NCBI GenBank assembly: GCA_937920335.1
Contig: CALGUT010000270.1
Span: forward strand, 1-6,081
Source of the DNA: an uncultured Opitutales bacterium
Lineage (GTDB): Bacteria; Verrucomicrobiota; Verrucomicrobiia; Opitutales; UBA2995
Direction of reading: 5' to 3'
DNA length: 6,081 bases
This document shows positions 1 to 5,463 of the stretch, one piece after another. Numbering within the stretch: the first letter of the stretch is position 1; each line of letters begins with the position of its first letter. Position numbers and translations under genes: made by a program. The notes below the pieces were generated by a model. That model did no database searches and was not told the origin of the DNA. It saw only the letters and a list, made by a program, of their open reading frames with translations.

Positions 1-73
1 ATACATTGTGCGTAGCATAGGACATTTTTACGTCCTTAGCTACTTCAGCCCCTAATTTTATTAGCAGAGTCAT
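1..73 (-). CDS. Possible 5' end of an unrecognised gene running off the left edge
   Basis: The minus strand is open from an ATG at 73-71 to the window edge (24 codons), beginning MTLLIKLGAEVAKDVK and continuing MSYATHNV. An in-frame TAA lies 9 nt before this ATG, so the frame cannot start much earlier. A second in-frame ATG at 25-23 has the better ribosome binding site: AAGGA (plus-strand TCCTT, 33-37) ends 7 nt before it, whereas the first ATG has none at a usable distance. The true start may therefore be 25. A weak promoter fits the shorter start: minus-strand TTAAAT, 17 nt, then TAAAAT (plus strand 55-60). The gene would be co-directional with the MOSC gene, 40 to 88 nt downstream of it. 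The product is not recognisable from so few residues, and a frame this short could be chance. Confidence 0.33.
   Translation of the reverse strand, partial: MTLLIKLGAEVAKDVKMSYATHNV
12..43 (-). promoter_or_regulatory. Hairpin that would cover an RBS and start codon
   Basis: GTAGC (12-16) pairs with GCTAC (39-43), and AGGAC (19-23) pairs with GTCCT (32-36). They are separated by a 2x2 internal mismatch and closed by an 8-nt loop. Read on the minus strand, the AAGGA ribosome binding site (33-37) lies mostly in the stem, and the ATG at 25-23 is in the loop with its last base in the stem. If the left-edge gene starts at 25, folding would block initiation. The other possibility is a structured transcript end, but no U-run follows the stem on either strand, which argues against an intrinsic terminator. 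Confidence 0.4.
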
Positions 74-104
74 TTTGATTTAAGGTAATCCTGCTAAATA
101 CCTT
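61..104. repeat. Two interleaved inverted repeats downstream of the MOSC gene
   Basis: TTAGCAG (61-67) is perfectly inverted as CTGCTAA (91-97). AAGGTA (82-87) is perfectly inverted as TACCTT (99-104), and G-U pairs extend that stem by up to three base pairs. The second arm of the first pair lies in the loop of the second pair, so as RNA they would form either a pseudoknot or two competing stems. They sit between the MOSC stop codon and the left-edge frame, where an attenuator, a weak terminator or protein binding sites would be expected. There is no T-run typical of an intrinsic terminator. Confidence 0.35.
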
Positions 105-113
105 GAGTTCAGA

Positions 114-659
114 CTACTGTTGTTCGATTTTCAACTGATCGCTGACATGAACGGTGCCGCCTTTGATGACACGGCAGTAAATGCCGCGGAGATTGAGGGT
201 TCGGTATTCAGAGATGTTTATCCACTTGATAATGTCCTTACCGAATTCCCCGGCAAATTTTGCACAGGCGTCGTTGAAGACATCGGTGACTTCTAATACC
301 ACGTTGCCGATGCGAAACTGTTTGCCCGCGGCAAAGAGGGGTGTGCTGAGGTCGTGATCGACCATGATATTATCACCGGGGTGGTAGGGGTTGTTCTTCT
401 CTTTCTGTATCAGGTTTATGATGCGTGAATTGCAGATGGCGATTTGGACGCGTGGATCGGAATCTCCATTCTCCAGATGTTTCCAGGTTCGCCAGATCCA
501 TCGATCGCCGATCGCGCCTTTTCGGATATCTAATTCGATCGCGCCCAGGTGTTTGCGAATGCCGTCATCCTTGCGTAAGCAGAGTGCTGTGACTTTCCCG
601 GAGTAGGGGATATCTTTTAGAGATGTGTGGAGTCGTGCCAAGCGGGGATCGTCTTTCAT
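114..659 (-). CDS. MOSC-domain protein (small, stand-alone)
   Basis: This 181-residue protein is a single MOSC domain, the fold shared with the C-terminal region of molybdenum-cofactor sulfurases and with YiiM/YuaD-type proteins. Visible family signatures are KGAIGDRW (residues 47-54, the family's GxxGDxH/W element), PGDNIMVDHDLST (94-106, the usual 'PGxLGENLTT' region), FRIGNVVLEVT (115-125) leading to NDACAKF with Cys132, and the C-terminal LRGIYCRVIKGGTVHVSD (157-174). In the wider family a conserved cysteine is proposed to carry sulfur for a metal cofactor; Cys132 is the candidate here. The substrate of small stand-alone MOSC proteins is mostly unknown, so no specific reaction is assigned. 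No signal peptide or membrane segment is seen, so it is probably cytoplasmic. The ATG lies 2 nt after the helicase stop (TGATCATG) with no Shine-Dalgarno sequence, which points to translational coupling by re-initiation. Confidence 0.85.
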   Translation of the reverse strand: MKDDPRLARLHTSLKDIPYSGKVTALCLRKDDGIRKHLGAIELDIRKGAIGDRWIWRTWKHLENGDSDPRVQIAICNSRIINLIQKEKNNPYHPGDNIMVDHDLSTPLFAAGKQFRIGNVVLEVTDVFNDACAKFAGEFGKDIIKWINISEYRTLNLRGIYCRVIKGGTVHVSDQLKIEQQ

Positions 660-661
660 GA

Positions 662-2722
662 TCAGAATTGGGCGTGGTCGTAGATCCAGTCCCGGTTGCC
701 TTTGTTGAAGCGGTGATAGTCTTTCTTGGGGAGCGTATTCAAAAATTGGATTCCATATTGTTTGGAGAAAATGCGTGAATCGAGGATGGTTATAAATCCG
801 GTATCATCCTTTTTGCGCACGAGTCGACCGATGCCCTGGCGAAATTTGATAAGTGCATCGGGAAGTGTCAGTTCCAGGAATGGACTCTTTCCTTGTTCTT
901 TCATCCAGTCGCTCTTGGCTTCGGCAACTGGGTGGGAGGGATTTTCAAACGGAAGGCGGGTGATGATGACCTGCGACAACGCGGGACCCGGAACGTCGAC
1001 CCCTGCCCAAAAACTTTCGGTGCCGAGAAGAACTCCGTTACCGGCCTTGGCAAACTCGCGGGTAAGTTCAGAGCGTGAGTAATCACGGCCTTGTTGATAT
1101 AGCGACCGACCGAGGTTCTCCAGTTCAGGCTCGATGCGGCGGGCAATCTGGTTGAGGTCGTAGTAGTTAGTAAACAAGACCAGGGTTCCACCTTCGACCT
1201 GCTCGGCGCAAAATAGGATCATGTTTTCCATGTAGTCCAAATCTTGCCGACCATCTTTCATATTCGGAGGCGGTGCATCGTCTGCGACGAATATTTGAAC
1301 GTGGTGATCGTAGTCGAAGGGAGAGGTGACTTGAAACGCCAATTCCTTTTCGGCGCCGACCTGTTTTTGAAAGTTCTCCATGCTTGGACCGGCGGCAAGG
1401 GTCGCGCTAGTCAGCAAGACTCCCGTTTCACGCATGAAGAGGCTTTCTTTTAAATACTCAGAGATATCTATGGGCGCGCTTCTCAAGTAAATTGTTTTCC
1501 CGGCACGACCACCGCGTTCGACCCAGTAGACCTGGTCCTCCAGCGACTGCGCGATAAACTGGCGGATGGTGTTGTAAAGTTCGGTGAGGCGATCCCGCTG
1601 GTCTTCGACGATCGATTTTTCAGGTCCTTCGTCGAGGTGGATCGCTATTTCTTTGATCCGAATTATTAGGCCTCTGAGTTGTGGTAATATTGCAGGATCG
1701 AGCCAATCAGGTTTATAGATACGAGCAATCTCGCGTTTTTCTAAAAAGAGCTGGCGAACCTCGCTAAAGAAGATGTCTGCCTCGTTGCGAACACGTACGA
1801 CGAGATTGCAGTCACCCGTGGTGCCATGCCTACGGAGAAGGCCTTTCTTCCGCTTGGGATTGTAGAGAAACGATAGGAGTCGGTTCACGCCATAGGAACT
1901 GACGCCCATACCATAATGATCGGTAGCAACCGAAGGAACGGTATGCGCCTCGTCCAGGATAACAAAATCTTCCGGGTAAAGAACGCCACGGCCTTGCGGG
2001 ACGGGCATGCCGGAGCCGAGAAACGAAAACAAAAGGCTATGGTTGAGTATGAGGATATTCGCGTCTCTGATTTTCGTGCGTGCTTTTTGGTAGTGACAGA
2101 CTTTTGGGTCGCAGTGCTTCTTGTTACACGCGGACGAGTCCGCACTGACCCAATCCCAGACTTCAAAGGAAGGGGGCGGAACGAGCTCTTGCCGGATGCC
2201 CACCTTCGTATCCAGTGACCATTGGACGATCCGCTCGAGTTCAGATTGTTCGTCGGTTGGTATTAGTTCGGTTTTCTGGGCGATTGCTTGATCCAGGCGA
2301 GTCGTACAGAGGTAATTTCCTTTACCGACCAGAAATGCGACCTTGAAATCGAGGAACGGTTTAAGCTCTGGAACCTTGGAAAATAAGGTACGGCAGATTT
2401 TTAGGTCGTTATCTTTGATTTGCTCCTGCAGGGAAATCGTATGTGTCGCAACGATACCTTGTCGTTTATTGCGGACGGAGGCGAGGATCGCAGGAATCAG
2501 GTAAGCCAGGCTTTTGCCTACACCAGTCCCAGCCTCAAACAATAGAGGCTGGTCGCTGTTCAAAGCTCCCATAACTTCGCGGGCCATGGTCTCTTGTTGG
2601 GGACGGTGTTCCATTCCTAGGACCGACTGGAGCCAACCGCCTTCCGCAAATGTCTTCAGTATTAGATCGAACAGCTGCTCAGGAGCTGACTCCGCCTCGA
2701 TCTCATTTTGAAAACCTATCAT
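662..2722 (-). CDS. DinG/YoaA-like ATP-dependent DNA helicase (XPD family, Fe-S type)
   Basis: This 686-residue superfamily 2 helicase belongs to the XPD/DinG group, 5'-to-3' DNA helicases that help resolve R-loops, damaged forks and other structures. Motifs in order: a Q-motif-like HRPQQ (39-43), Walker A AGTGVGKS (64-71), ATHTISLQEQ (92-101), Cys139 in NYLC, the cluster Cys199-x4-Cys204-x4-Cys209, DEAH (257-260), TSAT (438-441), GTESFWAGVDVPG (567-579) and motif VI QGIGRLVR (629-636). The four cysteines between motifs Ia and II match the [4Fe-4S]-binding signature of the family. The length is close to E. coli DinG (716) and YoaA (636). No exonuclease domain precedes it, unlike the DinG of many Firmicutes. 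The ATG at 2722 is chosen because the open frame extends only 12 codons further upstream without another ATG, GTG or TTG. It is the first gene of a two-gene operon with the MOSC gene. DinG and YoaA cannot be told apart safely here, so no symbol is given. Confidence 0.93.
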   Translation of the reverse strand: MIGFQNEIEAESAPEQLFDLILKTFAEGGWLQSVLGMEHRPQQETMAREVMGALNSDQPLLFEAGTGVGKSLAYLIPAILASVRNKRQGIVATHTISLQEQIKDNDLKICRTLFSKVPELKPFLDFKVAFLVGKGNYLCTTRLDQAIAQKTELIPTDEQSELERIVQWSLDTKVGIRQELVPPPSFEVWDWVSADSSACNKKHCDPKVCHYQKARTKIRDANILILNHSLLFSFLGSGMPVPQGRGVLYPEDFVILDEAHTVPSVATDHYGMGVSSYGVNRLLSFLYNPKRKKGLLRRHGTTGDCNLVVRVRNEADIFFSEVRQLFLEKREIARIYKPDWLDPAILPQLRGLIIRIKEIAIHLDEGPEKSIVEDQRDRLTELYNTIRQFIAQSLEDQVYWVERGGRAGKTIYLRSAPIDISEYLKESLFMRETGVLLTSATLAAGPSMENFQKQVGAEKELAFQVTSPFDYDHHVQIFVADDAPPPNMKDGRQDLDYMENMILFCAEQVEGGTLVLFTNYYDLNQIARRIEPELENLGRSLYQQGRDYSRSELTREFAKAGNGVLLGTESFWAGVDVPGPALSQVIITRLPFENPSHPVAEAKSDWMKEQGKSPFLELTLPDALIKFRQGIGRLVRKKDDTGFITILDSRIFSKQYGIQFLNTLPKKDYHRFNKGNRDWIYDHAQF

Positions 2723-2781
2723 GTGTGGGATGAAAGGTTTGGTCAGAAAAGAGTCGAATCAAAAGCTGAACCACTCCTACT

Positions 2782-2796
2782 TTGGAATGATTCTAA
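2782..2796. promoter_or_regulatory. 7-1-7 inverted repeat, candidate Fur-family (PerR/Fur-like) operator
   Basis: TTGGAATGATTCTAA is an inverted repeat of two 7-bp arms around a central G (2789), with six of seven pairs matching. The 7-1-7 layout is the hallmark of Fur, PerR and Zur boxes. Against the Bacillus PerR box TTATAATnATTATAA it agrees at 11 of 14 defined positions. It lies 44 nt before the start of the metal-efflux ATPase and overlaps the likely -10 box of the divergent helicase operon. P1B-4 exporters such as B. subtilis PfeT are known members of PerR regulons, which fits. Identification of the regulator is inference; a chance palindrome in 118 nt cannot be excluded. Confidence 0.45.
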
Positions 2797-2816
2797 TTTA
2801 GGTTTACTTGTTTCAA
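2790..2816 (-). promoter_or_regulatory. Candidate sigma-70-type promoter of the helicase-MOSC operon
   Basis: On the minus strand TTGAAA (plus-strand 2811-2816) is followed after 15 nt by TAGAAT (2790-2795); each hexamer matches the consensus at five of six positions. The spacer is shorter than the usual 16-18 nt. It points toward the helicase start at 2722 and would leave an untranslated leader of about 60 nt. The -10 hexamer is one arm of the inverted repeat at 2782-2796, so a repressor bound there would block this promoter. No equally good promoter was found on the plus strand for the ATPase; TTGGAA (2782-2787) with TTTACT (2803-2808) is a weak alternative. Confidence 0.4.
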
Positions 2817-2840
2817 TGGGCCGCTCACGATGACGTTTGA

Positions 2841-5087
2841 ATGGTCAATAGGGACAAAGTTGAAGAACCGACTTGGGTTATCGAGTTACGGGCGTTTTTG
2901 AGGGAGCAGAAGGATATTCAGGCGATCAAAATAAGTCCGAATACTCATACCGTTTCGGTTGCGACGTTTTCAAAGGAGACGCCTTTTGAGTTAGAAATTC
3001 CACTCCAGGAGCTGCTCAGTAGTTTGGAAGATCAATTGAAGAAACGCGCTCAAAAAGGAACACACCTTGGCATGGATGGTTTGTGGGTTCGCTCTGATAA
3101 GAAGGAAACGATCGTTGAAAAAACCCAGTGTCCTGCCGTGAGATCGTTATGGACCTGGAGGGAGTACGAGTGGCCATCTGAGGACTCTATCGTCGAAGCA
3201 TCGGAGGAGGAGTGGAAGTTCATGGCAACTCTGGCGGCAATTTGTGGTGCCTCACTTGCAACCGCCTTTTTGTTGGGAGTATTCGAGAGTACCCCAGTTT
3301 GGTTGATCTATTGTTTTTTCGGGGCGGCTTTAATCAGTGGAGGTTGGGATGCTGCGATTGACGCATTTGACGGCCTGAAGCGCGGGCAGCTGGACATACA
3401 CTTTTTGATGTTGGCAGTAGCCTTGGGGGCCGTCGCGATTGGTTCTTGGGCGGAAGGAGCGTTGCTATTGTTTTTGTTTTCTCTATCGGGAGCTCTCGAA
3501 CACTACGCCGAGCATCGCACCCATAGAGAAATTAACAGTCTCACTAAAGCGGCTCCCAAGACAGCAAATGTTATTATAGAGGATGGCAGCGTGGAAATTC
3601 GCCCGGCGAACAGCGTTCAGCCTGGAGACTTGTTAAGGGTGAAACCCGATGAGTTGTTTCCCGTGGATGGCGAAGTTTTAACCGGGAAAACAGCATCGGA
3701 CGAATCGAACCTTACGGGGGAGGCAACGCCTGTTGAAAAAGGCACTGGGGATAGTGTTTTCAGTGGAACCTTAAACTTGTGGGGCGTTGTAGATATCCGG
3801 GTGTTGCGTCAAGCGGCTGAAAGTTCTTTGCAGAGGATTATCCGCCTAATTCATGACGCACAGCAACTCCGGGCTCCGAGCCAGCGCTTCACTGATAAGT
3901 TTGGAACTCAGTATACCTATCTGATTCTCGGTATAACGGCGGCGTATTTTCTGTTTTCCTGGTTGGTTCTCGGCCTTCCCGCATTCGAGCAGGGTGAGGT
4001 GGGCTTTTCCGCCTTTTATCGAGCAATGACTTTCCTGGTTGTCGCCAGTCCTTGTGCGTTGGTTTTGTCGATACCTTCGGCGATTCTTGCCGCAATTGCC
4101 TGGGGGGCTAGAAATGGAATTCTATTTCGAGGCGGAGCCGCGATCGAGAAGCTTTCGGAAATCGATGTGGTGGCGTTGGATAAAACGGGAACGTTGACCA
4201 AGGGAGATCTGAGTGTGACCGGTGTTGAAAGTTTTCCGGAGGGTCGAAGCGATGAGGTGCTTCAGTTGGCGTTCAGTTTGGAGATGCACTCGAATCACCC
4301 GTTGGCGCGTGCAATCGTCAACCATGGCAAAAAACAGGGACTTACGGCGAGCGAAGTGGGCGAATTTCAGTCTTTCAGCGGAAAAGGGCTACGGGGGCAA
4401 GTGGCAGATGAATCGATATTTCTTGGTCGACGGGAATTGATGGAATCGGGACCTTTATCGGACTGGATCAAAAACGTCGAAGAACCGCCTCCCTCAGTGA
4501 CCGAAGTGTGGGTGTTTCAAAAAGACCTCATCGGGCGGATACTGCTCGAAGACAATATTCGTGAGCGGTCAAAAGAGACCTTAGCCAAGTTGAAGGAAAT
4601 GGGTATTAAGACCCTGATGCTTACGGGGGATCGGCGCAGCGCAGCGGATGCGGTCGGAGAAAAGATCGGTATTCAAGAGATTCGAAGTGGATTGATGCCT
4701 GAAGACAAGGTTCAGGTGATCAAGGAACTTACTGAAGCTGGAAAGAAGGTCGCCATGGTGGGTGATGGTGTAAACGACGCGCCGAGCCTGGCAGCAGCTT
4801 ATGTAGCTGTTTCTATGGGGGCCCGTGGTAGTGATGCTGCTCTTGAACAGAGTGAGGTTGTTCTCATGAACGATAAGATCGAAAAGTTTCTCACAGCTTT
4901 CATACTGAGTCGAAAAGCGAAAGCGATTATTCGCCAGAATCTCGTGATATCACTTGGAACAGTTCTCTTGATGGCTGGCGCAGCCTTGTTCGGATTGATA
5001 CCTTTAACGGTGGGAGTGTTCGCGCATGAAGGCAGCACGGTAATCGTTTGTCTCAATAGTCTTCGTTTATTAATGATAAAGGAGTGA
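2841..5087 (+). CDS. P1B-4-type heavy-metal efflux ATPase (Fe(II)/Co(II)/Zn(II)-type)
   Basis: A 748-residue P-type ATPase that would pump a transition-metal ion out across the inner membrane using ATP. Key motifs: actuator LTGEATPVEK (291-300), metal-site SPC (403-405) in the segment before the catalytic loop, phosphorylation site DKTGT (447-451, Asp447), the P1B HP dipeptide (486-487), TGD (595-597), hinge GDGVNDA (641-647) and HEGST (729-733) in the last helix. SPC with HEGGT/HEGST defines group P1B-4, whose characterised members (PfeT, FrvA, CtpD, CoaT) export Fe(II) or Co(II); copper pumps would have CPC. About eight membrane segments are visible, near 126-147, 152-172, 186-220 (two), 357-380, 392-422, 698-719 and 721-743. 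Oddity: about 125 residues precede the first helix, with no CxxC or His-rich tract; residues 11-43 could be a degenerate HMA fold. An in-frame TGA directly precedes the ATG at 2841, fixing the earliest start, but no Shine-Dalgarno sequence is seen. Confidence 0.92.
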   Translation: MVNRDKVEEPTWVIELRAFLREQKDIQAIKISPNTHTVSVATFSKETPFELEIPLQELLSSLEDQLKKRAQKGTHLGMDGLWVRSDKKETIVEKTQCPAVRSLWTWREYEWPSEDSIVEASEEEWKFMATLAAICGASLATAFLLGVFESTPVWLIYCFFGAALISGGWDAAIDAFDGLKRGQLDIHFLMLAVALGAVAIGSWAEGALLLFLFSLSGALEHYAEHRTHREINSLTKAAPKTANVIIEDGSVEIRPANSVQPGDLLRVKPDELFPVDGEVLTGKTASDESNLTGEATPVEKGTGDSVFSGTLNLWGVVDIRVLRQAAESSLQRIIRLIHDAQQLRAPSQRFTDKFGTQYTYLILGITAAYFLFSWLVLGLPAFEQGEVGFSAFYRAMTFLVVASPCALVLSIPSAILAAIAWGARNGILFRGGAAIEKLSEIDVVALDKTGTLTKGDLSVTGVESFPEGRSDEVLQLAFSLEMHSNHPLARAIVNHGKKQGLTASEVGEFQSFSGKGLRGQVADESIFLGRRELMESGPLSDWIKNVEEPPPSVTEVWVFQKDLIGRILLEDNIRERSKETLAKLKEMGIKTLMLTGDRRSAADAVGEKIGIQEIRSGLMPEDKVQVIKELTEAGKKVAMVGDGVNDAPSLAAAYVAVSMGARGSDAALEQSEVVLMNDKIEKFLTAFILSRKAKAIIRQNLVISLGTVLLMAGAALFGLIPLTVGVFAHEGSTVIVCLNSLRLLMIKE

Positions 5088-5185
5088 GTTCTTACCTGCT
5101 GGTGCACGATTGTTTTAAATGGGGATCCGTATCATTCTCACAGACGATTATTGAGCTTCGGCGGACTAACCAGTAGAGCAAGAAC

Positions 5186-5271
5186 GTCCCGTGTTCCGGT
5201 CTGCTTCGCGTCCGGTCTTGTCGTCGACTAACTTCTCGGAACTGCTGCCGAATACTTTGGAAACACGGGGC
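5186..5271. repeat. Long-range inverted repeat (possible structured RNA or relic)
   Basis: CCCGTGTT (5188-5195) is perfectly inverted as AACACGGG (5262-5269). The stem grows to 10 bp if the G-U pair 5187/5270 and G5186-C5271 are counted. It encloses about 66 nt that include the TCCGGTCT direct repeat and a smaller TCCG/CGGA pair (5211-5214 and 5237-5240). This could be the closing stem of a small structured RNA or of a leader element, but no known riboswitch or ncRNA family is recognised. Confidence 0.3.
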
Positions 5272-5407
5272 ACTGCGAGGACGCAATTTCACTACCGGCT
5301 TAAGATACAGAAGAATATTCAGTTAGCTGCTCAAGACGTGAAGGAGTGAGATTCTCGGCCTATTTTTAGAAATACTCAACCGCGGGGGTAATCTTAGATT
5401 TAAGTTG

Positions 5408-5447
5408 TAAGTAAGGATATTAGTCTTTTTATGACTAACTTACCTTA
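5408..5447 (+). promoter_or_regulatory. Imperfect hairpin just upstream of cysH
   Basis: The core TTAGTC (5420-5425) and GACTAA (5433-5438) are perfectly inverted around a 7-nt loop, TTTTTAT. Below it GTAAG (5411-5415) pairs with CTTAC (5439-5443) after a 4-nt bulge (5416-5419), and TAA (5408-5410) pairs with TTA (5445-5447) after a 1-nt bulge, giving 14 bp in all. The 3' arm ends 16 nt before the GTG start and overlaps the tandem repeat. It could be a DNA operator or an RNA element controlling cysH. It is not a normal terminator: the T-run is in the loop and no U-tract follows. Confidence 0.45.
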
Positions 5448-5458
5448 AATACCTTAAA
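5441..5458 (+). repeat. Tandem 9-bp repeat in front of cysH
   Basis: TACCTTAAA occurs twice head to tail (5441-5449 and 5450-5458), ending 5 nt before the cysH GTG. The longer form TTACCTTAAAT (5440-5450) also occurs inverted at 78-88, upstream of the left-edge minus-strand frame. Tandem sites close to a start codon are typical of regulator binding, but the protein is not identified. The AAAAGGA at 5456-5462 overlaps the second copy and would also act as the ribosome binding site. Confidence 0.45.
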
Positions 5459-5463
5459 AGGAA

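Larger units (their letters stand above)
5088..5463. other. 376-nt gene-free stretch between the ATPase and cysH
   Basis: No convincing gene is seen. The ATPase stop (5085-5087) is not followed by a clear intrinsic terminator: no GC-rich stem with a T-run was found. Contents are a long-range inverted repeat (5186-5271), an 8-bp direct repeat TCCGGTCT (5195-5202 and 5211-5218), short palindromes GAATATTC (5313-5320) and AATCTTAGATT (5390-5400), and the hairpin and tandem repeat next to cysH. The phrase AAGGAGTGAG occurs at the ATPase stop (from 5080) and again near 5341, and AAGGAAGTGAG occurs at the cysH start. The last 100 nt are AT-rich, as expected of a promoter, but no strong -35/-10 pair stands out; TTGTAA (5405-5410), with TTATGA 18 nt downstream, is the best weak candidate. 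Confidence 0.6.

Noticed and set aside
2..55. Plus-strand open frame from the left edge ending at TAA 53-55, as the 3' end of a gene
   Set aside because: Only 17 codons are visible, with no recognisable C-terminal motif. The minus-strand frame with a ribosome binding site explains the same bases better.
2745..2780. GTCGAATC-like T-arm sequence suggesting a tRNA in the divergent spacer
   Set aside because: No acceptor, D-arm or anticodon stem can be built around it, and the spacer is filled by promoter-like sequence.
2841..5087. Copper-exporting CopA-type ATPase
   Set aside because: The transmembrane motif is SPC, not CPC, the last helix has HEGST, and there is no CxxC metal-binding domain. 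These are P1B-4 features.
5195..5218. Two TCCGGTCT copies as the start of a CRISPR or longer repeat array
   Set aside because: There are only two 8-bp copies 8 nt apart with no third unit, well below what a CRISPR array needs.
5092..5292. A 66-codon minus-strand frame in the ATPase-cysH spacer
   Set aside because: It starts with GTG, has no Shine-Dalgarno sequence, is rich in Arg and Ser like an out-of-frame read, and resembles no family I recognise. It would also overlap the ATPase-cysH spacer structures without support.
5338..5352. AAGGAGTGAG near 5341 as a ribosome binding site for an unlisted small gene
   Set aside because: No ATG, GTG or TTG with a useful open frame follows at the right spacing before the cysH start.
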